Assembly: GCA_003569165.1 (NCBI GenBank)
Contig: BGOI01000001.1
Span: 1-64,000, forward strand
Reading direction: 5' to 3'
Source of the DNA: Opitutia bacterium
GTDB taxonomy: Bacteria > Verrucomicrobiota > Verrucomicrobiia > Opitutales > UBA953
DNA length: 64,000 nt
Shown here: positions 53,512 through 63,183 of the stretch, piece after piece
Numbering within the stretch: position 1 is the stretch's first letter
Layout of the letters: each line of letters opens with the position of its first letter
The notes under the pieces: generated by a model
Told to the model about the DNA's origin: nothing
Database searches by the model: none
Seen by the model: the letters and a program-made list of their open reading frames with translations, nothing else
Translations under genes and position numbers: made by a program

Positions 53512-54705
53512 TTACTTTTTGAGCTTCGCGCAGAAACGACCGAGGCGCTCGAGGCCCTGGGCGATGACCTGGTCGGAGGTCGCGTAGCTGAGGCGTATGT
53601 AGCCTTCGGAGCCGAACGCGGAACCGGGGACGACGGCCATGAGCTCTTCTTCGAGCAGGCGGTCGGCGAACTGGGCGGAGGTCAGGCCGAACGACTTGAT
53701 GTTCGGGAAGAGGTAGAAGAAGGCGCCCTGCGAGCGGTAGCAGGTCAGGCCGGGGATGGCGTTGAGGCCGGCGAGGAGGTTCAGGCGGCGCTTATCGAAG
53801 ACGGCGCCCATCTCGGCGAGGGAAGCCTTGGCCTTATCGGGGTGCTGGTGGACCGCCAGGGCGCCGAACTGGGCGAAGGTGGTGGCGTTGGACGAGATCT
53901 GGCTCTGCAGGTCGGCCACAGCGGCGGCGAGGGCCTTGTCGGAGGCGACGAGGGTGCCGAGGCGCCAGCCGGTCATGGAATAGCTCTTGGCGTAGCCGGA
54001 GACGGTGATGGTCAGGCGGGCGGCTTCGGGGGAGAAGGTGGCCGGGCTGCAGGTGGTCTGGCCGTCATAAACGAGGTTCTCGTAGATCTCGTCGGACATG
54101 ATCCAGACGTTGGCCTTCACGCAGATGGCCACGAGGGCTTCGAGCTCGGCGCGGGTGTAGACGGCGCCGGTCGGGTTGGACGGGCTGTTGATGATGACCA
54201 TGCGCGTCTTCGGAGTGAGCGCGGCGGTCAGCTGGGCCGGGGTGATCTTGAAACCGGTGACGTCTTCGGCGTTCACGACGACGGGCGTGCCGCCGGCGAG
54301 CTTCACCATCTCGGGGTAGCTCACCCAATACGGGGCCGGGATGATGACTTCGTCGCCCGCACTGATGGTGGCGAGGATGGCGAGGTAGCAGGACATCTTG
54401 CCGCCCGGGGAGACGACAACGTTGGCGTCGGCGATACCGGTGAAGCCGCGACGGGTGTAGTCCTCGGCGATGGCCTTGCGGAGAGCGGGGATGCCTGGCG
54501 TGGGGGCATACTTCGTCTGGCCATCGGCCAGGGCCTTGGCGCAGGCGTCCTTAATGAACTGCGGGGTGTCGAAGTCGGGCTCGCCGACGCCGAAGCCGAC
54601 GACGTCCTTGCCGGCGGCCTTGAGGGCCTTCGCCTTGGCATCGACGGCGAGGGTCGGTGAAGGGGCGACGTTGCGGGCCCAGGAGGAGAGAGCGGGATTC
54701 GACAT
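53512..54705 (-). CDS. Class I aspartate/aromatic-type aminotransferase
   Basis: The 397-residue PLP enzyme of fold type I is close to aspartate aminotransferase subgroup Ib. It has [15 protein letters not shown] near the start, the cofactor-binding [12 protein letters not shown], and the PLP-lysine in [15 protein letters not shown] (Lys 240). The C-terminal Arg that binds the alpha-carboxylate is in GYIRLSYAT. It would transfer amino groups between aspartate (or a related amino acid) and 2-oxoglutarate. Confidence 0.92.
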   Translation of the reverse strand: MSNPALSSWARNVAPSPTLAVDAKAKALKAAGKDVVGFGVGEPDFDTPQFIKDACAKALADGQTKYAPTPGIPALRKAIAEDYTRRGFTGIADANVVVSPGGKMSCYLAILATISAGDEVIIPAPYWVSYPEMVKLAGGTPVVVNAEDVTGFKITPAQLTAALTPKTRMVIINSPSNPTGAVYTRAELEALVAICVKANVWIMSDEIYENLVYDGQTTCSPATFSPEAARLTITVSGYAKSYSMTGWRLGTLVASDKALAAAVADLQSQISSNATTFAQFGALAVHQHPDKAKASLAEMGAVFDKRRLNLLAGLNAIPGLTCYRSQGAFFYLFPNIKSFGLTSAQFADRLLEEELMAVVPGSAFGSEGYIRLSYATSDQVIAQGLERLGRFCAKLKK

Positions 54706-54962
54706 GGCTTAGAGCCCCCACGCAAAGGACTCCCAGCAGATTGGCAAGACTGAGTGAATACGAGGGCCCGAGGGCCGGAGGACCGGAGGGCCGGAGAGAC
54801 CTAAGATACGGGTGGCACATGGCCGCCGCAGGGCGGCCCGAGGTAGGGGCGTGGCTACGCCGCGCCCTCCTGCCATGGAGTGCAAGGCAAAGCCTTGCCC
54901 CTACCATTGTTCGCCCTGCGGCGAACAAGAATCCGCCACCTGAAACGACTGTCCTGCCCGCC
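54706..54962. repeat. Repeat-rich spacer with three-way-junction palindrome
   Basis: 54760-54800 carries GGGCCGGAGGACCGGAGGG-type phrases. 54826-54842 is a GGCCGCC/GGCGGCC hairpin. 54842-54905 is a GTAGGG-family unit: outer GGTAGGGGC/GCCCCTACC, inner GGCGTGGC/GCCGCGCC (one G-T type mismatch) and GCAAGGC/GCCTTGC. A TTCGCC/GGCGAA hairpin follows. Positions 54826-54877 are nearly the reverse complement of 7116-7168. No gene was seen. Confidence 0.75.
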
Positions 54963-55409
54963 TCAGATGTCGATGGCGTCGTCCTTGGGCTGCTTGGCTT
55001 GCCCGCCTGGAAACGATCTGCCCTGGGCATGATCGATACCGGAAAAGGAAGCGAAGACCGAGCCCACGGTAATAACCAAAGAGGCGAGCCACGGCGACAT
55101 CAGCGGAACGCCTAGCAACTTGCAGACCAGCCAAAGCATGATGACATTTGTGACGAACATCAGGCCGAAGCTACCCAAGACCTGCATCAGCAAACGCGGC
55201 AGGCGAAGAATCAGGAGGAATGGAAGCGAAACCAGCATGATGATTACCATCACCAAGGGGCGGACGATGATATTGACGAAGCCGAGCAGGAGGGCGATCC
55301 AAAGGACGTCCCAGTAGTTTCCTCTGAGATTCAAAAAATGCAGCCGGTCGCACAACAAGATCGTCAATGGGAGCGCGAAGACTCGGGCAATTAGAAGCAA
55401 ACAACTCAT
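54963..55409 (-). CDS. Phage-holin-family (PF04020) small membrane protein
   Basis: The 148-residue protein matches the four-helix membrane family named after a phage holin but found mostly as a chromosomal protein of unknown role. It has GNYWDVLWIALLLGFVNIIVRPLVM, VIIMLVSLPFLLILRL, SFGLMFVTNVIMLWLVCKLLGV and LASLVITVGSVFASFS. The family name does not imply a prophage; no phage gene is nearby. Confidence 0.75.
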   Translation of the reverse strand: MSCLLLIARVFALPLTILLCDRLHFLNLRGNYWDVLWIALLLGFVNIIVRPLVMVIIMLVSLPFLLILRLPRLLMQVLGSFGLMFVTNVIMLWLVCKLLGVPLMSPWLASLVITVGSVFASFSGIDHAQGRSFPGGQAKQPKDDAIDI

Positions 55410-55438
55410 CTATACGTCAATAACGTAGGAAAAGGCAT

Positions 55439-55466
55439 ACGATTGACGCAGTCCAGCGTCAATCGT
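55439..55466. other. 11-bp perfect hairpin after phoU
   Basis: The stem ACGATTGACGC/GCGTCAATCGT has a 6-nt loop. It lies between phoU and the holin-family gene on the same strand. The T-run is weak, so it could be a terminator or processing site. Confidence 0.5.
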
Positions 55467-55491
55467 CGCCATCCCAACCAGATACCAGCCC

Positions 55492-56145
55492 TTAGCGGGC
55501 GTGACGGACGTCCTCGCCGGAGAGGAGGAAGATGACCTGTTCGGCGATATTCTTGGAGTGATCACCGATGCGCTCGAGGGCCTTGGAGATGAAGATCAGC
55601 TCGACGTGGGAAGCGGACACCTTGGCGGCGTCGCCGGCCTTGCCGAAGAGCTCTTCATAGTTCTTACGATTCAAGGCGTCGATCTCAGCGTCACGCTCCA
55701 GGACCAGACGGGCCTTGGCGATGTCCCCTTCGATGAAGCTGTCGAGCGCAAGGCGCAGGACTTCACAGGCGATGATGCCTTCGGCCGGAACGTGCAGGAG
55801 GTTCTTCAGCGGTCCGCGCTCGGAGATGACCATCGCGCGCTTGGCGATGACCGAAGCTTCGTCGGCGATACGCTCGATATCATGGCCGATATCGCGGGCA
55901 GCGAGCAGCAGGCGAACATCGCTGCCCATGGGACCAAAGAGGGTCAGGTAGCGCATGATTTCGTGGTCGACGCGCTTCTCGAGTTCATCGACACGGTCAT
56001 CCATACCGCGGACCTGAAGGGCCAAGGAGTCGTCGCCGGTCTCAACGGCACGGAGCACCAGGCGGGACATGTCGAGCGAGCGCTCGCCCATCAGGATCAG
56101 GTCGTCCCGGAGTTGGCGGAGTTCGTCGTGGAAGAAGCGTTGCAT
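55492..56145 (-). CDS. phoU: Phosphate transport regulator PhoU
   Basis: The 217-residue all-helical protein consists of two PhoU three-helix repeats. Each carries the metal-binding E/DxxxD-type helix: ERSLDMSRLVLRAVETGD... with RDIGHDIERIADEA in the first, and SKALERIGDHSKNIAEQVI in the second. PhoU links the Pst transporter to phosphate signalling. It is the last gene of the pst operon, 20 bases after pstB. Confidence 0.95.
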   Translation of the reverse strand: MQRFFHDELRQLRDDLILMGERSLDMSRLVLRAVETGDDSLALQVRGMDDRVDELEKRVDHEIMRYLTLFGPMGSDVRLLLAARDIGHDIERIADEASVIAKRAMVISERGPLKNLLHVPAEGIIACEVLRLALDSFIEGDIAKARLVLERDAEIDALNRKNYEELFGKAGDAAKVSASHVELIFISKALERIGDHSKNIAEQVIFLLSGEDVRHAR

Positions 56146-56165
56146 GGTATTTTGTGTTTAAAGGA

Positions 56166-56990
56166 TCAACCGAAACGGCCCGAGATGTAGGCCTCGGTCT
56201 GGGCCTGCGACGGATTCATGAAGATCTTCTCGGTGGTATCGTATTCGATCTGCTTGCCGAGGTAGAAGAAGGCCGTGCGGTCCGACACACGGGCGGCCTG
56301 CTGCATGGAGTGGGTCACAATCACGATCGTGAACTGCTCCTTGAGTTCGTGGATGAGTTCCTCGATCTTGCCGGTGGCGATCGGGTCGAGGGCCGAGCAA
56401 GGCTCGTCCATCAGCAGGATCTCCGGGCGATTGGCGATGGCGCGGGCGATGCACAGACGCTGCATCTGGCCGCCGGACAGGCCGAGGGCGCTGTCGTCGA
56501 GGCGGTCCTTCACTTCGTCCCAGAGCGCAGCCTTACGGAGCGAGGTCTCGCAGGCTTCTTCGAGGACGGCACGGTCGCGGACGCCGACCACGCGGAGGGC
56601 GTAGACAACGTTCTCAAAGATGGACTTCGGGAAGGGGTTGGACTTCTGGAAGACCATGCCGACGCGGCGGCGGAGGGAGATGACCTCCAGGCCGGGGTCA
56701 TAGATCGAACGGCCGTTGATGGTGATGTCCCCTTCGTGACTGATGCCATCGACGAGGTCGTTCATGCGGTTCAGGTTGCGCAGGAGTGTGGACTTACCAC
56801 AGCCGGACGGACCGATGAAGGCGACCACTTGGCGCTCCGGGATGTCGAGGGAGATGGCGTCGAGGGCCTTCTTCTGGCCATACCAGAAACCGTAATCCTT
56901 GATGGTGATATAGTCCTTGCGGCCTTCACGTTCGGCGGCGGGGCGGACCTTGATGCGAGATGAGGACGGAGGGTTCATGATTTGGGGCAT
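56166..56990 (-). CDS. pstB: Phosphate ABC transporter ATPase PstB
   Basis: The 274-residue ATPase has Walker [10 protein letters not shown], PstB-specific [13 protein letters not shown]-loop [17 protein letters not shown], signature [16 protein letters not shown], Walker [14 protein letters not shown] and H-loop [13 protein letters not shown]. The product powers high-affinity phosphate import. The gene starts 14 bases after pstA. Confidence 0.97.
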   Translation of the reverse strand: MPQIMNPPSSSRIKVRPAAEREGRKDYITIKDYGFWYGQKKALDAISLDIPERQVVAFIGPSGCGKSTLLRNLNRMNDLVDGISHEGDITINGRSIYDPGLEVISLRRRVGMVFQKSNPFPKSIFENVVYALRVVGVRDRAVLEEACETSLRKAALWDEVKDRLDDSALGLSGGQMQRLCIARAIANRPEILLMDEPCSALDPIATGKIEELIHELKEQFTIVIVTHSMQQAARVSDRTAFFYLGKQIEYDTTEKIFMNPSQAQTEAYISGRFG

Positions 56991-57004
56991 GAGGTAGTTT
57001 GTTT

Positions 57005-58639
57005 TTAGAAGGAGGCGCCTTTGAAGCGAGCGCGAAGGCGGTTGCGGATCGTGATTGCACCGATGTTTAGGCAGACGACCAGGAAGATGAGTAGGAGCGT
57101 GGTGGCGAAGACCATCGGGCGGGCGGCGTCGGAGTCCGGCGACTGGAAGCCGAGGTCATACACGTGGAATCCCAAGTGCATGAACTTACGGTCCATATGC
57201 AGGAAGGGGGCGGAACCGTCGAAAGGCAGGGTCGGGGCGAGCTTGACCACGCCGACGAGCATCAGCGGAGCGACCTCCCCTGCCCCACGGGCCATGGCGA
57301 GGATGACGCCGGTCAGGATGCCCGGGGCGGAGGCCGGCAGGAGGATGTCGCGGATTGTCTGCCACTTCGAGGCACCCGTGGCGAGGGAAGCCTCGCGCAT
57401 GCCGCGCGGGACGGCTGCCAGGGCTTCCTCCGTGGCGACGATGACCACCGGGAGGGTCATTAGGGCGAGCGTGAGGGAGCACCAAAGCAGGCCGCCCGTG
57501 CCGAAGACGGGCGTGTTGTTGTTGTACTTGAGCTGGTCGGAGAAGAACAGTTGGTCAATCGAACCACCGAGGACGTAGACGAAGAAGCCGAGGCCGAAGA
57601 CGCCGAAGACGATGGAGGGGACACCGGCGAGGTTATTGACGCTGATACGCACGATACGCAGGACGGGACCATTCTGGGCGTATTCGCGAAGATAGATGGC
57701 GGTGATCACGCCGAAGGGCGTGACCATCAGGCTCATGAACACCGTCATCACCAGCGTGCCGAAGATGGCCGGCATCAGGCCGCCCTCAGTGTTGGCCTCG
57801 CGGGGTTCGTCGAAAATGAACTCTCCGAGACGGGAGAAGAAGAGCTGTACGCGACCCCACGTGTCGAGGCGGTTAGGGAACCAGGCGCGGATGACTTGGG
57901 TGAGCGGGACGACGACCTCACGGCCAGCGGCGTCCTTGGAGACGAGCGAGGCCACCGCGCCGCCGTCGACGACCTTCTTGGCTTCGGCCTGCAGGCCGGC
58001 GAAACGTTCTTCCAGTCCGGCGATCTGACGGCGGCGGTCGGCGACCTCGTCGGCCAGCTTGAGGTCTTCGGCCCGGCGCAGGGCCACGCGGGCTTTATCC
58101 ATCTCTTCGTTCACGTCGCCGATTCGGTGGCGGGTGATTTCAACGAGCTTCTCGCGGACGGCGGAAGCCGCGGCGACTTCAGCCTGGAAGGCAGTCTCGA
58201 AGGCCGCATCCGTCGCCGCGATCAGCTTACCGTCGGTCTTGCGCAGGGAAAGCGGACGGACGAAGGCAGGTCCGTTCTCGACACGCTCGAGGCCAAGCAC
58301 GTCGGCGGGGAAGGTCTCGGACTTGATCTTGGCTTCGTCGACCCAGAGGTAGGAGTTACCGTTGAGCTCACGCAGGCCGACCTGGTACTGGAGCTCATAG
58401 CGCGGGTGGTCGGCGGGCGAGCCGGCGCGGATGCGACGCTGGGCCAGCTGACCGATGATGGTGCGGCCGTCGTCGACCTGCGCGACCGGCACCTGCGGTG
58501 CCCAGAAGACCGTGACCCCGTTAAAGATGACCAGCGACAGCAGGCCGATGACCATGCCCAGACCGATGATGAGTCCTAGTCCAGTAAACCAGACCCAAGA
58601 TTCGCCGCGAGGCGTGCTGCTATCAGAAGAGGAGGCCAT
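57005..58639 (-). CDS. pstA: Phosphate ABC transporter permease PstA, enlarged
   Basis: The 544-residue permease is far longer than the roughly 290 residues of the E. coli protein. The N-terminal membrane segment ([20 protein letters not shown]) is followed by an extracytoplasmic insertion of about 220 residues with a coiled-coil-like stretch ([25 protein letters not shown]). The normal permease core follows, with five membrane segments and the EAA-like loop [36 protein letters not shown]. Large PstA/PstC pairs of this kind are also known in Pseudomonas. The insertion may interact with PstS or the enlarged PstC. Confidence 0.93.
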   Translation of the reverse strand: MASSSDSSTPRGESWVWFTGLGLIIGLGMVIGLLSLVIFNGVTVFWAPQVPVAQVDDGRTIIGQLAQRRIRAGSPADHPRYELQYQVGLRELNGNSYLWVDEAKIKSETFPADVLGLERVENGPAFVRPLSLRKTDGKLIAATDAAFETAFQAEVAAASAVREKLVEITRHRIGDVNEEMDKARVALRRAEDLKLADEVADRRRQIAGLEERFAGLQAEAKKVVDGGAVASLVSKDAAGREVVVPLTQVIRAWFPNRLDTWGRVQLFFSRLGEFIFDEPREANTEGGLMPAIFGTLVMTVFMSLMVTPFGVITAIYLREYAQNGPVLRIVRISVNNLAGVPSIVFGVFGLGFFVYVLGGSIDQLFFSDQLKYNNNTPVFGTGGLLWCSLTLALMTLPVVIVATEEALAAVPRGMREASLATGASKWQTIRDILLPASAPGILTGVILAMARGAGEVAPLMLVGVVKLAPTLPFDGSAPFLHMDRKFMHLGFHVYDLGFQSPDSDAARPMVFATTLLLIFLVVCLNIGAITIRNRLRARFKGASF

Positions 58640-58642
58640 GAC

Positions 58643-58909
58643 TTAGACGACTTTGTAGCGCTCACGCAGGCGCTGGCGGAGGATTTCCGCGAGGGTGTTG
58701 ATCACGAAGGTGAGCAGGAAGAGGCAGCAGGCGCCCAGGAAGAGCGCGCGATAGTGGGTGTGTCCGGCGGCGGCTTCGGGGAGCTCGACCGCGATGTTGG
58801 CAGAGAGTGTGCGCATACCGCTGAAGGGATTAGCTTCCATCACCGCGGTGTTACCCGTGGCCATCACGACGATCATCGTCTCACCGATGGCGCGACCGAA
58901 GCCGATCAT
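58643..58909 (-). CDS. pstC: PstC permease, C-terminal fragment
   Basis: The last 88 residues of the permease (MIGFGRAIGETMIVVMATGNTA..., final membrane segment LGACCLFLLTFVINTLAEIL) are in a different frame from the main part. The junction needs one extra G near 58914 (reading TCGGGTGTCATG instead of TCGGTGTCATG), after which SGIVSGVMIGFGRAIGE is continuous. It is therefore the C-terminus of the gene at 58906-60941, not a separate gene. Confidence 0.75.
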   Translation of the reverse strand: MIGFGRAIGETMIVVMATGNTAVMEANPFSGMRTLSANIAVELPEAAAGHTHYRALFLGACCLFLLTFVINTLAEILRQRLRERYKVV

Positions 58910-60941
58910 GACACCGAGACAATCCCCGAGATAGCCGTCGGTACCACGACGCTCCAGACCGTCTGCCAGCGGCTAGCGCCGAGGGCGAGGGAGCCGGAGA
59001 TCAAGGAGTTCGGGACGTTGGAAAGGGAGTCTTCGGCGATGGTGAAGACGATCGGGATGACCGCGAAGCCCATCACGAAGCCGACCACGAGGGAGTTGCG
59101 GGAGTCATACGTCTCGCCGGTCGTCTGGCGCCACCACTCGCGGAAGTCGGCGATCGGCAGGCCACTCGCAGTATCCTTGACGGTGAAGAAGGCAGCTTCG
59201 ACGGCAGGACCAGCCTGCCAAGCGAAGTAAGCACAGAGAGCGAGGAACGGCAACAGCCAGAGGAACTCCATGCCGGGCTTAACCTGGCGGCGGACCGGCT
59301 GCGGGAGCGCGGACCAGAGAAAACCAGCGAACAGGGCCGCGGGGGCAAGGATGCCGACGGCGCAGAAAATCGAGATCAGCCGTGGGTCAACGAGCGGGGC
59401 CAGCCAGAGACCGGCGAGGAAGCCGAGGACCACGGACGGCAGCGAGGCCATGATCTCCATGACGGGCTTCACGACATTGCGGTATTCCGGGCGAAGAAAC
59501 TGGGAGACGTAGATCGCCGCGGTCAGCGCAATCGGCAGGGCGAAGAGCAGCGCAAAAATGGTGCCCTTAGCCGTGCCGTATATGAGAGGGATGAGGGAAT
59601 ACTTCGCTTCGAACTCATCGGAGCCTGCGCTCGACTGCCAGGTGTAATCCGGACCACTGGCGCCTTCGTACCAGATCTTACCGAAGAATGCACCCCAGGA
59701 AGATTCCGGGTGATGGTCGACGATACTCCAGCGGTGGAGCTTGCCGTCGGCCGACAGTGCAGTGAAGCGGTCGTAGTTTCCCGCAAAAGCGACTTGGCGT
59801 ATCGTTCCGGCCGGCGCGTCGCCTTCCCAGCGAAGCGTGCCAGTGGTCATGTTGCGGAGCTGCAGTTTACCTCCGGCGACCGCGATGTAGCACTTATTTC
59901 CCTCAGCGGCGTAAACCCCTTCGCCGGCGCCGGCAAGAACCTCTCCGTCATGGATTTTACCCCAGCGGCGCAGACTCTTACCGTCCGGTTGGAGCTGCGG
60001 ATACATCGACCATACCTGCTGCTCACCCGAGCGGCAAACGAAGACGACCGACACGTTACCGAAAATCAGTCCAGCCGAAGAAACCGCTGGATCGCGCGAC
60101 TCCTTGAAGGGCACGAAGGCCTGGAGAAAGGAGAAATTGGTGCCGTCGTCGGCATAGGTACGCACCTCGCCAGACTTCCCGACGATGATGAGCGATTCGG
60201 CCGTGGAAGGCAGGAGCACCTGTTCGACCGAAGTAGCATCGGCCGCGACCACGAACGGGGCGCTGGTGGTCACTCTGGCTTTGCCGCCGAGGCCTTTGCG
60301 CTCCACCACACGAACAGCGGTGAGGAGCGGCTTGCCGGCCGATTCTTGGCGCACAAGCAAGAGGCGCGATTGCAGGCCCTTGGCGTTCCAGACGTCCACG
60401 CAAGGCACGCCCGGCTTGCCGATCGCGACAGGCTCGAGGGCGGTGACGGACGGCTCGACAGTCCGTTTGCCGGCGGCGTCGAAGGTCGAACGATAAGCGA
60501 TACGGACTTCCTGGACGGAGCCGTCGGAAAGGCCGAAGAACACGAGTCCGGTACGTGGGTAGCTGCGGACCGCGGTCACGCGACGAGCGCCGAGCGAGGG
60601 AGACCATTCGAGGAGCTTCGAGCCGTCCTTGGCGCGCTGGAAGACCACCTTGCCGTCCGCCTGAACGACATAGGGGAAGTCGCCGTACTCATCTTCGCCG
60701 AAGGCGACGGCGGCAGCCGGGACACCGAGGGCGCCCAGCGGGGTCACCTTGGCGCCGGTGAAGAGCGGGAAGACCTGGAAGATCAGAAAGGCCAGCATCC
60801 GAAGACCGCGAGCACCACGCCGACTCCGCCGATGCGGATGAGGCGGCCCATCCACCGGTCGGCGGCGAGGGTCATGGTACTCACCGTAAAACGCGATTCC
60901 GGCGCGGGCGCAGGAGCGGGCTTTTTGTCGGAAGTTTCCAT
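58906..60941 (-). CDS. pstC: PstC permease with periplasmic propeller-like insert, frameshifted
   Basis: The start at 60941 reads METSDKKPAPAPAPESRFTV and a membrane segment (LIRIGGVGVVLAVFG), then shifts frame near 60796-60803 into MLAFLIFQVFPLF. About 390 residues of extracytoplasmic sequence follow, with WD40/propeller-like repeats (VAFGEDEYGDFPYVVQADG, SYPRTGLVFFGLSDGSVQEVR, FTALSADGKLHRWSIVD). The permease core then runs from GTAKGTIFALLFALPIALTAAIYV to SGSLALGASRWQTVWSVVVP. A second shift near 58914 separates the last 88 residues. The gene as a whole would be about 765 residues. Phosphate permeation is the family role; the propeller insert is unexplained. Confidence 0.82.
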
Positions 60942-61082
60942 TGGGTTACGGTCTGGTGTCGTTGGCTCTAATAAAGGGTAAGGCGGGGAGACCCCGCCTT
61001 GGGAGGACCCGAGACCGTACCGTCGCTCTTTTAAACCGACCCCGGAGGGCGTGGTGGCGACGGTACGGTTTCGAGACCAAAC
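60942..61082 (-). promoter_or_regulatory. pstS-pstC spacer with two hairpins (attenuator-like)
   Basis: In transcription order from pstS there is first a 13-bp inverted repeat (GCGACGGTACGGT at 61057-61069 and its partner at 61014-61026, 30-nt loop), then a compact 9-bp hairpin (AAGGCGGGG/CCCCGCCTT, 60980-61000) followed on the minus strand by a weak T-rich stretch (CCCTTTATT). A partial terminator here would give more pstS than pstCAB mRNA, as is common in pst operons. Confidence 0.6.
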
Positions 61083-62084
61083 TTATTCGGCGCTGTAGTA
61101 CTTGAGGGAGGCGCGACCTTCGGCAGAGACTTCAGGAGGCAGCGGGAAGTAGCCGTCCTTGATCGTGATTTCCTGGCCCTGCTTGGAGACCACGAAGGTC
61201 ATGAATTCGCTGGTGAGCTTGTCCATGTCCTTGGAAGGAGCCTTGTTCACGTAGACGTACAGGTAGCGGGCGAGCGGGTAGGTTCCGTTGAGGCAGTTCG
61301 CGTAGTTGGCTTCGACGAAGGGCGAGCCGTCTTCGACGGACAGGGCGAGGGCCTTGACGCCGGAGGTCTTGTAACCGATGCCGGAGTAACCGATCGCACC
61401 GAGGTCGGCGGCGATACCCTGGACGACGGAGGAGGAACCGGGCTGCTCCTTGACGGAGGACTTGTAGTCACCGTTCTTCAGGGCATTGTCCTTGAAGAAG
61501 CCGTAGGTACCGGAAGCGGAGTTACGACCGAAGGAGGAGATCGTCTTACCAGCGAAGGCGCCGGTCAGCTTGGCATCACCCCAGGTGGAGATGTCCTGGC
61601 CACCGCGCTTTCGGGTGGAGGAGAAGATGCCGTCAACCTGTGAGAGGGAGAGACCAGCAACCGGGTTGTCTTTGTGGACGAAGACGGCGAGAGCGTCGAT
61701 GGCGACGGCAATCTTGGTCGGCTTGTGGCCGAACTTACCGGCGAAACCAGCGACCTCGGAGGACTTCATCTCGCGGCTCATCGGACCAACCTGGGCGGCA
61801 CCGGAGGTGAGGGCGACCGGGGCGGTGCCCGATCCCTTGCCTTCGACCTGGATGTTGACGTTGGGGTACTTGGCCTTGAAGCCTTCGCTCCAGAAAGTCA
61901 TCAGGTTGTTGAGGGTGTCGGAACCAACCGAGTTCAGGTTACCCGAGACGCCGGAGGTGACGACGTAATCAGGCAGCTTGGCATCGACGACGACAACCTC
62001 GGCGGCGGCCGGGGCGGCGGACTGGGCGGAAACGATGCTCGCCGTGAGGGCGAGCAGCGCGAGGGACTTGAGGGAGGTATGCAT
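61083..62084 (-). CDS. pstS: Phosphate-binding protein PstS
   Basis: The 333-residue periplasmic binding protein has a signal peptide (MHTSLKSLALLALTASIVSA). The PstS-like fold includes LNSVGSDTLNNLMTFWSEGFKAKYPNV, VEGKGSGTAPVALTSGAAQVGPMSREM and FGRNSASGTYGFFKDNAL with phosphate-contacting Ser/Thr/Arg. It is the first gene of the pst operon on the minus strand. The spacer upstream (62085-62196) includes CTGTAACAATTGCATGA on the minus strand, a weak resemblance to a Pho box. Confidence 0.95.
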   Translation of the reverse strand: MHTSLKSLALLALTASIVSAQSAAPAAAEVVVVDAKLPDYVVTSGVSGNLNSVGSDTLNNLMTFWSEGFKAKYPNVNIQVEGKGSGTAPVALTSGAAQVGPMSREMKSSEVAGFAGKFGHKPTKIAVAIDALAVFVHKDNPVAGLSLSQVDGIFSSTRKRGGQDISTWGDAKLTGAFAGKTISSFGRNSASGTYGFFKDNALKNGDYKSSVKEQPGSSSVVQGIAADLGAIGYSGIGYKTSGVKALALSVEDGSPFVEANYANCLNGTYPLARYLYVYVNKAPSKDMDKLTSEFMTFVVSKQGQEITIKDGYFPLPPEVSAEGRASLKYYSAE

Positions 62085-62196
62085 GTTTGTGGAAACAGCG
62101 GCATCATCTCATGCAATTGTTACAGTTTCGTGTCGGCGGGGTGTTTCTTGGGCAATAGCCCCACCCCCCTTCCCCGCCTCTAAAACAAGAAACCCC
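62085..62196 (-). promoter_or_regulatory. Probable pst operon promoter region
   Basis: This 112-base spacer lies between the GDSL gene and pstS, both on the minus strand. On that strand it holds an AT-richer segment with CTGTAACAATTGCATGA, loosely like a Pho box (repeat of CTGTCAT-type heptamers). The match is weak and no phoB/phoR gene is in the window. Confidence 0.3.
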
Positions 62197-63081
62197 TTAT
62201 TTCTTGAGGTATTCGCCAATCAGGTCGGCCGAACGGGCCTCCGCCTCGGCCACCGGCAGGCCACCCTTCACCCCAGGACGCTTGTGCCCGGTCTGGGTGA
62301 GCCAGGCATCGCGCAGGAGTGCCGAACTTTCACGAAGGCTCTTCAGCTTCACGCCGTCAGCAAACACGACATCAGATTTCCATTTCATCATCGGCGCAAG
62401 CGACTGCCACACGGCCTTCGCCATGAAGAGATGACCCTGCTCGCCGGGATGCAGATTATCTTTCGCGTAGATGAAAGTCGGATCGGCCTTCTTCGCGGCG
62501 TCGACCGATTGATGAAGTAGCGGATGAATGTCGATGACCTGCCAACCAGCGGAACGCTGCGCGACGAGCCACGCGCCATAGGCCTCCATCACGCCGTCGT
62601 AGTTGATGGTATCCTTCGCACGATTGTCAGGAGCATACAAAGGCGGCGTGACGATGACAATCTGCGCACCGGCACGAATACAGGCGAGGCGCAGCTTGAT
62701 AATGCCGTCCTGGAAGGCGAGCTGACGCGAAGCGTCGAGCGGCTGATATATTCCGTCGTTAATCCCATAGCAGGCGACAACGAGCGTTGGCTTGAACTGC
62801 GCTAGCACGCGACCGAGACGCTCGTGCAGATCAGGACGCGGGAAGCTGCCGCCGGCATGACCGGGCTCGGAGAGACCCGAGGTCGTCTCGCTCGAGAGTC
62901 CCATGTTCACGATCGTCGCGCGACCCATGCCCTTCTGCGCACGGATCGCCGATTCGACGTAGACCGTCCAGTTGCCGCCGTACGTGATGCTGTCGCCGAG
63001 GAAGAGGACGCGCGGTTCAAGCTTATCGGCGGAAGCGCGCGCGGTGAAGAGACACAGGAGGACAAGGAAAAGCCGGGGCAT
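62197..63081 (-). CDS. Secreted SGNH/GDSL-family hydrolase
   Basis: The 294-residue protein has a signal peptide (MPRLFLVLLCLFTARASA). SGNH blocks are block I VLFLGDSITYGG (Ser 31), block II NMGLSSETTSG, block III CYGINDGI and block V DNLHPGEQGH with the catalytic Asp-His. Secreted SGNH proteins in PVC genomes are often sugar-ester deacetylases; the substrate is unknown. ATG at 63081 gives the signal peptide; a longer frame upstream to 63234 would run into the uvrA-like gene on the other strand. Confidence 0.87.
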   Translation of the reverse strand: MPRLFLVLLCLFTARASADKLEPRVLFLGDSITYGGNWTVYVESAIRAQKGMGRATIVNMGLSSETTSGLSEPGHAGGSFPRPDLHERLGRVLAQFKPTLVVACYGINDGIYQPLDASRQLAFQDGIIKLRLACIRAGAQIVIVTPPLYAPDNRAKDTINYDGVMEAYGAWLVAQRSAGWQVIDIHPLLHQSVDAAKKADPTFIYAKDNLHPGEQGHLFMAKAVWQSLAPMMKWKSDVVFADGVKLKSLRESSALLRDAWLTQTGHKRPGVKGGLPVAEAEARSADLIGEYLKK

Positions 63082-63183
63082 ACCCCACACACTGGCAATC
63101 CGGCCGAGAAGGTGAAAGCGGATTAAGGGGCGACTTATTAACGGACCAGCCACTTCCGCCTTCTCCCGGAGGGCGGACGGGCT

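Noticed and set aside
54963-55409. Prophage suggested by the phage-holin-family gene
   Set aside because: The family is widespread in bacterial chromosomes without phage; no other phage gene, integrase or attachment site is nearby.
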